Notes under the pieces: generated by a model
Seen by the model: only the letters and a program-made list of their open reading frames with translations
What the model was told of the DNA's origin: nothing
The model's database searches: none
Translations under genes and position numbers: made by a program
NCBI GenBank assembly: GCA_037013685.1
Contig: CM072889.1
Coordinates: 4,783,976-4,847,975 of the forward strand
Origin: Acridotheres tristis
Taxonomy: Eukaryota; Chordata; Aves; Passeriformes; Sturnidae
Length of the DNA stretch: 64,000 nucleotides
Reading direction: 5' to 3'
Shown: piece after piece, positions 13,001 through 23,518 of the stretch
Layout of the letters: each line of letters starts with the position of its first letter
How positions within the stretch are numbered: the first letter of the stretch is position 1

Positions 13001-16000
13001 CCAGCCCCTTATACCTAGCAGCGTGTGAGGAAACAGAAAAAAGTAACCAAAGCAAATTACTACTTACTAAGACATTTTTTATAAGATTGGACCTAAGCCT
13101 CAGGTATTGCCCACATCCTAGCCTTTGTCCAAAGCACAGTGCTATGGATCAGTCACCTGGACTCCTGCTATGGCAAAAGTGTGGAGAAGAGAAAAAACCC
13201 AAATTAACATGCACAGACAGTTTCTCAGGTTGGTTTCTAGGCTGTGCCAGGCTCTTCCTAAACCCATTCCTGGAGCACAAGAGGTGCCACTGTGTGACTG
13301 GAGCTGGGGAAGGATCTGGCCTCTACTCATGGGGACAGTCCTGCTCCCCTAGGGCCCTTCCTGCACCATCACATCAGCCACAGACTCTGGAGTTGCAAAA
13401 AGGTCTCCTCTCAAGCCAAAATGAAGTGTTTTTAGAAAGGTGACATGTGCTATGAATGTACTGAGTGCTGCTGAGCTGCTCTGGCTTACTGCAGGGAGTC
13501 CCCATGGCTCCTCATGTGCACATGGAAACTCAGAGTGGGAGCTAGGAAGGGGTTTGCTCTTTGTTACTGTGCAGCCACAGTCCTGTCCCTTCTGCCTTTG
13601 GGGGCCACTCCCCAAAGCTGAGCTGCCGGCTGCACCTTGGAAATACTGACTGGTGTTTCATGTTACGTTTTAAGACTCCTGCTGCTTTATGCCCTCAGGG
13701 CAGGGCTGAATTTGGCCCTTGTACTCCAGACCTAATGAAAGTCTCCCTCCACAGCACATTATGTTTGGGGGAAAAAATTCATATTCTGGTACTGTAAAAA
13801 TTTGCTCACAGGGATCAAAGGATGGTGTGGTATCCACCCAATCTTATGATAAAATGGGATCCAGATCCAAATGCCTGGTTTTATTGCAGGCAATTCAATC
13901 AAGGTTGTTTTTTTTTTAGTGTTTATTTTCCTTTTAGGCATGAATCATGCATTTTCATGGTTTCCTTCAAGCAGATCCTTGCAGTGAGCAAAATGGTTTT
14001 GAATTGGCACTTCTGCTTTGAAGACTATTTCCAAGAACTGCACGGAACCTCTTTAAAATGCAGCTGTGCTTTTCTCCACACAGCCTAATGGCACAAAACC
14101 CAGCCTAAGTCATCCTTTTCATAATATCATAGGAGCTGAAGCACAAATACAGTATTTGCTTGGTCTCAAACCACTAACGCTAGGTACATTTTTCCTGCAG
14201 AACAGAATTTAGGCACTAGTTTAAAAGAAACAGCTGAGAAATATGTATTATCTTGTGGCAGCATGTTTGCTTGTATGAGATGTGCTGAGACTGTGAAAAT
14301 ATATTTGAGCACTTAGAACTCTTAAGTTGCTGACAAGCTCCACTCCGAGTCTGGGGTTCACTGAGCTTGGTAGCTTTGTGCTAAATCCTGTCCAGTTGAG
14401 ATATATGCACTGTGGTCATGGGAAATGTGCAGTCAGAACTATCCAGGTGTGTTCAGCAAAGAGAAAGCACAAGTCTTTATGGTGGAAAACATGGAAAAAA
14501 CACCTCCCAGGGATGAATAAAAGGAAAGGAGGAAGTGAGAAGACATTTATTGGCAAAGATCAGCATGGGTCTGATTTTAAGAAAGTAAGAAAGGATTCGG
14601 TGTTTTCTTGCCAGAAGCCATGTGTTGCTTGGGACATTATTTTGGCTCATTGTGGGTCAATTGGGCAATAGCACTGCCAGCTATAAAAGCATATTTACTG
14701 TGGCATTTTTGTACTCTCAGTGATTCGTTTGATTGCTGCCTGGATGTTTTCCTATTTTGCTGTTACATACCAATAATATAGCCCATAATGTACACCACGA
14801 GGTGTGAGGAGACCTGGCTGCCAGGTGCACTTCAGGTATTCCCAGTCATGATAGATGCAGTGGAAATTCTGGACCTCTGATTCAAGTTTTCCTGTCAAAT
14901 GAGAAGGAAATAACCACTATTGAACAATGTACTAGTCAGATGCAGCAAAAATACCGTTTTATACCTTTGAACAACCATGTGCTGCAGTTGAAAGACAGAA
15001 AATGAAGATAAAAGAAAGGAGAAAGGGGGAAGGGGGGAGGGGGAAGGGGGAAGGGAAGGGAAGGGAAGGGAAGGGAAGGGAAGGGAAGGGAAGGGAAGGG
15101 AAGGGAAGGGAAGGGAAGGGAAGGGAAGGGAAGGGAAGGGAAGGGAAGGGAAGGGAAGGGAAGGGAAGGGAAGGGAAGGGAAGGGAAGGGAAGGGAAGGG
15201 AAGGGAAGGTTTGGGAAGGGAAGGGAAGGGAAGGTTTGGGAAGGGAAGGGAAGGTTTGGGAAGGGAAGGGAAGGGAAGGTTTGGGAAGGTTTGGGAAGGG
15301 AAGGGAAGGGAAGGTTTGGGAAGGGAAGGGAAGGTTTGGGAAGGTTTGGGAAGGTTTGGGAAGGGAAGGGAAGGGAAGGGAAGGGAAGGGAAGGGAAGGG
15401 AAGGGAAGGGAAGGGAAGGGAAGGGAAGGTTTGGGAAGGGAAGGTTTGGGAAGGGAAGGTTTGGGAAGGGAAGGGAAGGGAAGGGAAGGGAAGGGAAGGG
15501 AAGGGAAGGGAAGGGAAGGGAAGGGAAGGGAAGGGAAGGGAAGGGAAGGGAAGGGAAGGGAAGGGAAGGGAAGGTTTGGGAAGGGAAGGTTTGGGAAGGG
15601 AAGGGAAGGGAAGGTTTGGGAAGGGAAGGTTTGGGAAGGGAAGGTTTGGGAAGGGAAGGGAAGGTTTGGGAAGGGAAGGGAAGGGAAGGGAAGGGAAGGG
15701 AAGGGAAGGGAAGGGAAGGGAAGGGAAGGGAAGGGAAGGGAAGGGAAGGGAAGGGAAGGGAAGGGAAGGGAAGGGAAGGTTTGGGAAGGTTTGGGAAGGT
15801 TTGGGAAGGTTTGGGAAGGTTTGGGAAGGGAAGGAAAGGAAAGGAAAGGAAAGGAAAGGAAAGGAAAGGAAAGGAAAGGAAAGGAAAGGAAAGGAAAGGA
15901 AAGGAAAGGAAAGGAAAGGAAAGGAAAGGAAAGGAAAGGAAAGGAAAGGAAAGGAAAGGAAAGGAAAGGAAAGGAAAGGAAAGGAAAGGAAAGGAAAGGA

Positions 16001-19000
16001 AAGGAAAGGAAAGGAAAGGAAAGGAAAGGAAAGGAAAGGAAAGGAAAGGAAAGGAAAGGAAAGGAAAGGAAAGGAAAGGAAAGGAAAGGAAAGGAAAGGA
16101 GACGGCCAATCAGAATTATTAGTTTTACTGCCAAGTGCTCTGTTTCTCATAAAAGCAAGTCCATATTAGAGCAGAAGGATGCTTGGCTGACCTTTTCATT
16201 CATCAGTGGAGCTCTTCCAGGGCAGCTGAGCAGAGCTCTGGCATGGGCAGAGGGAAACAAGCCCCAGGTATGTAGTAATCACAACCATAGCCTTTGGTAG
16301 CAGAGCTGCTCTACTGTATTAAACATCAGCAAGCCCTGCAAAAACTTATCATCCAGGAACCCTCAAGCCAGCACTGGTTCATGCAACAGGCTCATGCAAA
16401 GCACAAAACTGTACCAGGTACCACAGGCTGCTCCTAACCTTGTGGTGCAGTCTGAAAGGTTGCATAAATCCAGTCACTCTGCACCTCCACGTCACCCGTG
16501 CACTGTCCTTTGAGCAGGGTCTGCAGCCTCACTTCAGCAGTCCTGCTGAGGTCAAATCCAACTCTGAATTTTAGCTTCCTAGTAAAAATAACCTAGTTGA
16601 AAGACAGACTTTTTAAGCACTTCTTCTGTTACTAAGTGGGCTGCAAAATTAGGTACCCTTGCTATTGTTCCAGCTGCAAATAGTCTCATTTTTATATTTC
16701 TGTCCTGCCTCACTTGCCCAGTGCTCCTCAGCATGAATTTACACCTGCTGTGCCCAGCCCTGCTGGCTGGGAGTCCCTTCACCCCACAGGACACAGCAAG
16801 GACAAGGCAGAGCAGGCTGATTAATGGGATCCCCAGCAGGAAAGAGCACTGCAGATAACCTAAGGAGGATACCACCACAAATCCACATAAAAGGCATTTG
16901 TTTATGGTGTGAAATAATCAGAAACAGAAAGAACAATGAGTCTTGTAAGGCTGTTCCTGTGGGAAGCACAGCCACCCCCTGAAAGAGAGGGCCAGCAGCC
17001 AGGCAGTGCAGCACGGCCTCACCCACCACCCAGCTTTGCCTTTTGTGGGACTTTCTGAGCATAGCCTTTGAAGGTTTTTCTATTTTTTTTTCCTCAGTCT
17101 TACTCCTCTTCCTTCACTTTATGCAAGGACAACGAAGTTGACAAGGTTTACAACAAATGATGAGACAAAATGTTGCATTAGCCCATGTAGGACAGAGGTA
17201 ACGTGCCATAAATGCATCAGTGCCATAAAATGCATCCATGTGCTGCAGTGGGAACAGCAATGGCACAGCCACAGTCAGGCTGTCCTCAGCACTCCCCAAG
17301 TGTGAGAGCGTTGTTGAGCCAGGTATTTCTAACAGATATCAATGATGTTTGCTCCTGCTGATGTCTAATGGATTTTCTTCAGTCTGACTGTTCATGGCCT
17401 TAACTGAGGTCAAGATTTTGGCAAGGTGCCAGAGATTATTTTGCTCTAGTCTGTACATTTGCCTCATATAAGAAACTTCTTTTACTCATGATTTCAGGAA
17501 TTCTGTTCTGACTTTTTTTTTTAACTGCATAAGTTTTTCTTTGAAATTGCAGTTAAAATCATCCTGGAGAAATCTGCACAGCTGGGAGCATGAGGTGCAT
17601 CATGAGCAACATCAGGTCCCTTTCCATGCCCTCACAATTGCAAAACTGGATTTTTCCCCTCTGCAGGGGATCCTCTGGGATGGCTGGGCGTAACCCCATT
17701 TCTGTGCTGGCTGAGCACAGCCTGGCAGCCTTGGCTTTGCTGCCTCAGCCTTGCCCTTGCTCCTCCTGTTCCAGCAAGGAGCTGGGCTCCACAGCACTGC
17801 CAGCCTGATTGATTTCTCCTTCTCTCTTCCTGGTCTCTTGAGCTGGCAAGCCCTCTAGCTCTCCTGCCTTAGGATTGTGCAAAAAATCCCTTTTTCTTTC
17901 AGGATTTCGATCTGTATTTTAAGTTGTTGAGGGAGATCCTCAGCATATTTTTTACGTGTTCCTCAGTACTTTGTGCCAACCAAACAGCCCCCACTGCTGG
18001 GTTTCTTCTCTCCCCATTCCATTTGCCTTCCTAACCCTGCAGCAGCTTTCATCTTCTAAGCACTCACAAAATATATTCCAACAACCCTTCCTGGGCTGTG
18101 CCTGCTACTGCCCTGCTACACATCAATGAGAGATGACTGTTAATTTTATCAAAGAGCTGAGTTACAGTAAACCATATGTAAAAGAGATAAGTAAATGGTA
18201 ATTAAGAACACATTTCTGGATGGAGGGAATTTTAGAGCATTAGGATAATTAATGAAATTTAACATTTATTCGTTCACTGCTCTGCATCCCTAAGGATCTG
18301 TTGTTTCAGTTCAACCCCTGTAAAGATGCTTTAGAAAAGTGTAAATATCTTTCCTTTTACAAAGAAGAATGTTGTTGAATTATTATTTTGGGCAACAAAC
18401 ACTCAGCCCTGTGACAGATGGAACCTCTTCCCTGGCTGCTGCTGCTGTTACATTTCAAAACACATTCCCATTCAAATCACTGGAACAGTTTTTCATGGAA
18501 AACTGGACTGGCTTTTGTTCCATTCCTTGAATTGCAAACATAAGCCTGTGCAGGAAATAAAGGCAGAACAGTAGCCCTGGTTTGGGAGGATTAATTCATG
18601 CTTTGCCCTACCTTCCAGTCCCTATCCCCAGCGTTGCGATATTCAAACTTGTATTTTACTGTGCATTCGTTGAAGGTTTGTACATGGTGTGGAGGCTTCC
18701 ACTCCACATCCAGAGAACCCAGGAGTCCAGGGTCGGTGATCTGAAGGTCTTGTGGGGGAGCAACTACATTAAAAACAAAACAGAGGGTAAAACAGTGTCA
18801 AAGTGAGGAAAACAAACCCAAAGTAGTGATGAAACTTGTTGTTATGATATGTTGATATGATTTGTTGAAATGCAGCTGCTGGATGTGGAGGGGAGTGCTG
18901 CTGGCTGCAGCCCTGGCTGTTTAAAACCCTCTTTTCAACAAACACACACAAGCTCTACTCCTGCCCACCCCACAAAAATCAGATTTTGCTGGTGCTCAGA

Positions 19001-21608
19001 GAAAGCACTCAAGGATCATTGAAAAGGCACAAAGAATGCCACTTCTTGACACTCTTTTTCAAGATGTTTTAAGCAAAGCTGCTGTCCTGGGATGACCTTT
19101 CATGTCCTATATTTGCTTACCTTCAACCCCTGATATTTACCAACCTTAGGACACTTACTTCTGCAAACGTGTTCAGCACATACACCAGCACAGGGGGACA
19201 GATCAAAGCATGCTGTCTGGGGGATTTATATTCCTTTATCATAATAGGCACAAATCACCCATATTGCTTTAAATATTCTTTTCAAGTGTATTAAAGATTG
19301 TTGGGGGGTGGGGGGAAACTCAAACAAACAGGAAAAGAAAAAAGGCAAAAAGCAGAGAATTAGAGTAATTCTTATTTTGGACAGCTATCAGCTATACAAA
19401 AATGTGCCTTTACAGTTGATCTGGCTTTTATAAAGGTATTTTAAGATGCTGATATATGTCAATAAATAAGGAAGTATGGATGAATTCTGTACTAAGACAT
19501 GTTCTAAAGGTCCAGCTCTATTGGAGTTGTCATTCACATGACAAAAAGTGTTTAGCTCCCCAGTTTTATTAGCTAAAACAAAGTCAATTTTTGTTAACAT
19601 CCACTTTCTAAGGGTGATATTATTCTTTTGATTTCTACGTATTCATTGCATGATACACTTTATTTCACAGGAATTTGGAGCCCCTCTGGCAGTGTCAGTC
19701 CAGCATTACCATCATTCTCCCTTTGAATCTGGCCTCCAGATCACTGGCTTCTCTAACACCTTTTTCATGTTTTCTTCGAGATTTACACCATTTTTTTCTT
19801 CTATTATTTTAATAAATCCATTGTGAAAGCAGATCCATAAGGATATTTTTCAGGGGAAGATGGTGACATAAATCCAGCTTTAATGTGCTCCCTGGAAAAT
19901 TTGCAGGGTACATTGCTGGAGGATTTGTTTCTTCTACAGAAATTTTCCCAAATTAAACACACTCCAGGCAGCAGTTTGAAAATCCCACTTTTCCCAGTAC
20001 ATGAAGGTCCATGGGAGATTTGTTACTACATTAGATGGTGAAGTAGGAGATGTATTTAGGATGATACCTGACCAAGTGCTTGGGAAGCTCTTCCTGAGTG
20101 TATAAATGCTGAGACTCACAGCTGTGCAAACAAGGAAGTAAAACTGCTAGCCTTTGTCATGATAAGCTGTCAAGAGAGGATTAGATTGGTTGGAACTGGA
20201 ATTTCTGACTAGATAGGAGAATGCTCTGAAATTTATTTACATTGCGAGCTTGAGCAAAACAGCAGTATTTTTTCAAAACAATTGTAATTGTAAACAGCAA
20301 TTCTTGCAAAATAAATTTTGACTGGATTTCAGAGGGAACAGAAAAGCTTCTCCTTGGGATGTTTCCTGCATTCTGGGATTTGATTGTTTTTTAAATGTCA
20401 GCACTGCCTCTTTCAGTTTCTCATTTTCACAATAATACATTACCAGTCTCACTCACATCACTCATACAGAACACAGGACTAGAAATGCTCTATTTCATCA
20501 TGCAGTCTTGAAGGAAAGCTGGCCCTGGATATTTCTTGGAAAAAAACGGAACTAACATTTTCTCCCCCTGATGTTTCTGGTGGTGAGTCAGTAATGCTGA
20601 GCTGGCTGAGACAGACACAGACCTCACAGCCACCCCTCCTGGCTGCTGAGTATGCTGCCACCAACATTCCTGCTTTGGTGACAAACTCCTGCTTGTCCCC
20701 AGCTGCCCCCACCAGCTCTGCCCACACTGTGTCCTCTGAGACGCTGCAAACAGCAGCTGGGGTTTGCAATTTTCTACCTATTGTGCCAGTGGGAAAATGG
20801 CAGCCTGCCAGGTGTCCCCCCATATGTCCCCCCTCTATGTCTGCACCTCCCTGTGCTGCTCAGAGAGGTGGAGGTGACCCTTACATTTTCTGGAACCCAT
20901 CTCCAGGGCAGCACGCTCTGCTCAGCGTGGCAGCAAGGGGTTGCTGGCAGCTTTCTATGTCTGCTGGCTGGCAGGACAGGCAGGCTCTCAGTGGCCTCCT
21001 GGGCATGTTCTCACCTCTGCACCATGCACTGCTTCCATCAGGGAAGGCCAGACCTGCTCACCATCTCTCTGGGTGCAAAGTGCCAGATGCCAGATGCCAG
21101 AAGAGCCGGCAGGTGCAGTGCAGCAAAGAGGGCTTGAAGCAAAGGGTGCTTGAAGTGCCATTGCCATGGATGATAGCTTGCAGAGCTGTGTTCTCTTAGA
21201 AGCATTGCTCTACAAATACAAATAAGCCTTGTGTTTCTCACACCTAGCAGTCTGTCTCTCTGGGACCATGCTCAGGAGCATTTATAAGCAGTGTTTATAT
21301 TTGATAACTCTCTCTCAGATATATTTGCTGTGCACCAAAGGCAGTCTCTTCTCCTTCCAAATTCACTCACAGACACAACCACTAAACACATAACATATTT
21401 AGACGGTAGATTACAGGTTTATAAACCAGCCACTCACACAGCAATGCACAGAGATGAAAAGCTCTGGCTGAAGGACAGACTCCCCAGAGTTAACCCCAAG
21501 CAGTGACACAGCAGCACGCTGGGCTTTACCTGTGCTGGGGGAGGAGGAGGCCAGCACCCAGCCCCACACCAGAGCCACGGGGAGCACGGGAAGCCTCCAG
21601 GGAGCCAT
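9993..21608 (-). CDS. IL13RA2: Interleukin-13 receptor subunit alpha-2 (8 coding exons, spliced)
   Basis: Type I cytokine receptor that binds IL-13 with high affinity at the cell surface; in mammals it acts largely as a decoy or alternative IL-13 receptor. Eight exons joined by GT-AG introns in consistent phase give about 366 residues (human protein 380). In order they encode: a signal peptide; an N-terminal fibronectin-III-like domain (VAPPQDLQITDPG); a second part with GFDLS and QCTGDVEVQS; the cysteine-bearing cytokine-receptor segment (CIYHDWEYLKCTW, then GLYYWYKGLDHTVQC); NICVNGS; a membrane-proximal domain (HCLEYEVQVAED); the WSXWS-type motif WSEWT; and one transmembrane helix followed by CKKR. 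These align with human IL13RA2 as I know it. The minus-strand position next to LRCH2 matches mammalian synteny. The exact C-terminus is uncertain (see exon 9 entry). Identification is confident. Confidence 0.93.
10100..10692 (-). other. IL13RA2 intron 8
   Basis: Contains a short (TTTA)n stretch at about 10207-10225; otherwise nothing recognised. Confidence 0.7.
10693..10837 (-). CDS. IL13RA2: IL13RA2 exon 8: WSXWS-motif exon
   Basis: Acceptor gtttctcag, donor TCTG|gtatgg. The translation runs FVSTQMETALTISRANQSHV, SCVRVRGRTNIFCADQG, FWSEWTQDCFSG. FWSEWT is the family WSXWS-type box, and human has GIWSEWSDKQCWEG at the same place. 145 bp, phase 1. Confidence 0.94.
10838..11646 (-). other. IL13RA2 intron 7
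   Basis: AT-rich on the exon 8 side, then changes to CpG-dense sequence from about 11430 towards exon 7. No further exon seen. Confidence 0.7.
11430..12110. promoter_or_regulatory. Intragenic CpG-dense patch around IL13RA2 exon 7
   Basis: CpG dinucleotides cluster here (for example GTCCGCCGGCAGCGAACCGG near 11490 and the CpG-rich exon itself), while flanking introns have few. It could be an intragenic CpG island with cryptic promoter activity, or simply a GC-rich biased-conversion patch. No promoter motif decides this. Confidence 0.4.
11647..11804 (-). CDS. IL13RA2: IL13RA2 exon 7: membrane-proximal fibronectin-III domain, first half
   Basis: Acceptor tcctcccag, donor GACG|gtaggg. It encodes KPSAPEQLELSVSAAGELLV, AWSPPGG and PPHCLEYEVQVAED, matching human LKWSIPLGPIPARCFDYEIEIRED in pattern. 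It is far more GC-rich and CpG-rich than the other exons and sits inside a CpG-dense patch. 158 bp, phase 0 at its end. Confidence 0.92.
11805..12829 (-). other. IL13RA2 intron 6
   Basis: Moderately GC-rich single-copy sequence. A long minus-strand open frame (12188-12898) runs through it into exon 6 in the wrong frame and is not considered coding. Confidence 0.65.
12830..13014 (-). CDS. IL13RA2: IL13RA2 exon 6: ectodomain with NICVNGS
   Basis: Acceptor gctgctag, donor CTCG|gtaatg. It completes WYKGLDHTVQCDHYIQDHG and contains NVGC, AEYQDLNICVNGS and LYTTLRLHNL, paralleling human YKDFYICVNGSS and the FTFQLQNI strand. NGS is a potential N-glycosylation site, as in mammals. A longer overlapping open frame in another reading frame here is a shadow. 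Confidence 0.93.
13015..14770 (-). other. IL13RA2 intron 5
   Basis: No exon, repeat family or regulatory site recognised apart from short homopolymer runs (for example poly-T near 13907-13917). Confidence 0.65.
14771..14891 (-). CDS. IL13RA2: IL13RA2 exon 5: cytokine-receptor homology segment
   Basis: Acceptor ttgacag, donor TTG|gtatgt. It encodes KLESEVQNFHCIYHDWEYLK, then CTWQPG and GLYYW. The CIYHDWEYLKCTW pattern is the conserved cysteine-x9-cysteine-x-tryptophan of class I cytokine receptors. 121 bp, leaving in phase 2. Its splice acceptor lies only ~120 bases downstream (in transcript sense) of the (CCCTT)n tract. Confidence 0.93.
15011..16101 (+). repeat. ~1.1-kb purine satellite: (AAGGG)n with AAGGTTTGGG variants, then (AAAGG)n
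   Basis: Imperfect G-rich lead-in (15011-15051), pure (AAGGG)n to ~15208, alternating blocks of AAGGG and AAGGTTTGGG to ~15826 (five TTTGGG variants in a row at 15779-15826), then pure (AAAGG)n to 16101. It lies in IL13RA2 intron 4, ~120 bases from the exon 5 acceptor. The plus strand is almost pure purine with G3 runs every five bases, so quadruplex and triplex structures are possible. The 300-430-codon open frames across it on both strands are artefacts of a repeat that contains no stop codon. Confidence 0.98.
16439..16592 (-). CDS. IL13RA2: IL13RA2 exon 4: ectodomain
   Basis: Acceptor ttcaactag at 16593, donor CAAG|gttagg at 16438. The translation carries GFDLSRTAEV, TLLKGQCTGDVEVQSDW and ends TAPQG, matching the human GFDLNKG, QCTNGSEVQSSW and SPQG blocks. 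The exon is 154 bp and leaves in phase 1. The intron that follows contains the large purine repeat. Confidence 0.92.
16593..18611 (-). other. IL13RA2 intron 3
   Basis: Single-copy sequence; no exon or repeat family recognised. Confidence 0.65.
18612..18763 (-). CDS. IL13RA2: IL13RA2 exon 3: N-terminal fibronectin-III-like domain
   Basis: Bounded by tttaatgtag and TGGAAG|gtaggg. It encodes VAPPQDLQITDPG, a leucine/glycine turn, WKPP, NECTVKYKFEYRNAG and DWK. This is closely parallel to the human VDPPQDFEIVDPG start of the ectodomain, including the tryptophan in WKPP and the ECTV cysteine. 152 bp, leaving in phase 0. Confidence 0.93.
18764..21529 (-). other. IL13RA2 intron 2
   Basis: AT-rich near exon 3, GC-richer from ~20.5 kb towards exon 2. 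Overlapping open frames at 20479-21199 on both strands have no recognisable protein similarity. Confidence 0.65.
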
Positions 21609-21670
21609 CAGGGGTTCCAGTGGCCAGGGGCTGGTCAGAGGAGCAGTCCTGCAGCACCGCTGAGAGGGGG
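21530..21670 (-). CDS. IL13RA2: IL13RA2 exon 2: signal peptide
   Basis: The acceptor tctccacag lies just above 21670 and the donor ACAG|gtaaag at 21529/21530. The start chosen is the ATG at 21608-21606, which opens a classical signal peptide MAPWRLPVLPVALVWGWVLA with cleavage expected in the following serine run. Bases 21609-21670 would be leader sequence, although they are open in the same frame. The exon ends in phase 1 and completes a valine codon with exon 3. Confidence 0.85.
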
Positions 21671-23416
21671 CTGTGGAGACACAGCACAGTTCAAAGGATT
21701 CAACATTACTCTGGGGCCCTGGTATTCCCTCTGCAGGCCCTGCACTGACAGCAAGCATGGCTTTACTTGTTTACCAAGGCTGATTAATCATTTCCCAGAG
21801 GACTTCTCTTTGCAACTTTTAGTAATGGCCAAACGTGGCTTCATTTGACATAGTTTGTGTCTAGCTAAGTAGACTCTCCAGAAGTCTGTCAGTACTTCAA
21901 TCACCAGCCTTCTGTCTCACGTCTTCTGTGGAAAGTGATTCAACTCACTGCCACAGGAAGTGCCTTGGACCAATGATACTTTCATTAAAAAAAATGAAAA
22001 CAGAATGCCTGAGCCTTGCCTTATCCAAAAAATAGACACATCTTATGCAACTATCTCCACCTTTTGCCTTTGCTGTTTCTTGGAAGGTCTTGGTAGGAAT
22101 GGTAGGAATGCTTGTGAGAATTCTTCTTAGTTGTCATGGCAATATTTGAAGGGGACAAATTTCTATTCTTGTGTAAATCTACTGGAGGGAAGATAGAGAC
22201 TGAGAGGGAGAGGAGTAGGGTTTCCAGGGAGGGGGCTACTCCTTCCTTCAGATTTCAGGCTAAAGGTGGGTAGAAATTGCTGCCTATGGACACCCCAGCT
22301 CAGCATGCTTACCTGTGCCAGAAAGCACATGGATTCTGACAGGGTTTTCATTTTTTTTCATATAGATACAAGTGTGGGTATAAATTAGATAGAGATGGAA
22401 GACAAGAGAGAGACATACAGATCTAGGTATATAAATAGGTATAGATATAGACATTAATCTTCCTGGAACCTTGAGGCCATTGCTTGAGCTCCACTTGACT
22501 AAGAACTTGGCAACATCAGTGGAAGCATACAATTTATCACTGAGATCTATTCGGAAAACAAACTCACTTTGTATTGCCCACACAAGCCTGGCTTAAGCAG
22601 GTGAAATCCCAGGGCAGACTGACACAGGTGCTTCCTCCTCAGCACCCACAATTACTGTGCAGCAATGTGAAACTGAGGCTCTGCTGAATGACAGAACTTC
22701 AGGTAAGAGGGATCTGCAGAAATCTGAGGACTGGAGCCAACAAAAACCCCCCATCACTGAAAGAAGTGGCTCAGGGGAGCCAGAGGAGGAGGCAGGTGGT
22801 GCTGGCCAGGTATCTGTATATGTTGAAAATAAACCAGAAATTCAAGCTGGCAACACACAGCAGCAACTAAAAATATACAACAACTTTAACAACAAATTTT
22901 CAATTAAAATTAATATCAAATCCCCCAGTCCATCACATATTTGTAACTATTACATCACATAAATCTATCACATAGATGATGTTATCATAACATTATAAGT
23001 TATCATAAGTATAGTTATTACATAAATATTTTTATTACGGCAATACCAGTAATTTTTCTGTTTCACTGTGAAGCGAGAACATGTAGGCAGACGAAATCAT
23101 GGGAATTACTTCTTTAACCTATTAAACACAGGATAAAACTAGTGTCAGTACAAACCTGGCTGTAGGCAGTGAGTCCGTGTTTCAGAAAGGTCCGAGGATG
23201 CAGTGACAAGGAAAGCTGCCTTACAGAGCTGGGAGAAGCAGCAGCTCTAACGTGGAGCTGGTGAGCAGTAGCATCCAAGGTCCGTGTGTGCATGGTAGCA
23301 CAGAAAGCTTATTTTCATTTCCAGCATATTTGAATATATTCATATGATTTCACAAGGGAAGTAAAAATAAACAAATGCTTTCACAGAGAGGTTTAAAACC
23401 ATCAAAGTGCTCTTAC
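21671..23416 (-). other. IL13RA2 intron 1 (if candidate exon 1 is real)
   Basis: Holds low-complexity ATAGATA/GAGA-like sequence at about 22360-22455 and an AT-rich stretch at 22970-23060. No coding sequence recognised. Confidence 0.5.
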
Positions 23417-23490
23417 CTGGACCTCTAGCTGCATGGGAGCCCATCTGTCTCTGGAGTGTGAGGCTCCTCAGCAGCTTCATGGCTCAAAGC
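23417..23490 (-). other. IL13RA2: IL13RA2 candidate first exon (5' UTR or alternative N-terminus)
   Basis: A good donor (CCAG|gtaagagc) sits at 23416/23417. The preceding sequence contains ATG AAG CTG CTG at 23480-23469. Spliced to the acceptor at 21670/21671 it remains open and in frame with the exon 2 signal-peptide methionine, adding 42 residues. I regard it as most likely an untranslated leader exon, because the added peptide would bury the signal sequence. The 5' boundary is a guess from a TTTAAA box upstream. Confidence 0.4.
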
Positions 23491-23512
23491 TTTGTATTTC
23501 TCAGAAATCTTG

Positions 23513-23518
23513 TTTTAA
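23513..23518 (-). promoter_or_regulatory. TATA-like TTTAAA box upstream of candidate IL13RA2 exon 1
   Basis: On the minus strand CTCTTTAAAACAAG lies about 25-35 bases upstream of the candidate exon 1. The spacing fits a TATA-type core promoter, but the motif is common by chance in AT-rich DNA. No CpG island is present here. Confidence 0.25.

Noticed and set aside
14895..16300. Open frames of 290-430 codons on both strands (GREGK-type and FPSLP-type repeat proteins)
   Set aside because: They are translations of the pentanucleotide satellite, which lacks stop codons in every frame; no unique coding sequence is attached.
20594..21199. 201-codon plus-strand open frame
   Set aside because: It is intronic in IL13RA2 and antisense, with no family resemblance and overlapping alternative frames of similar length.
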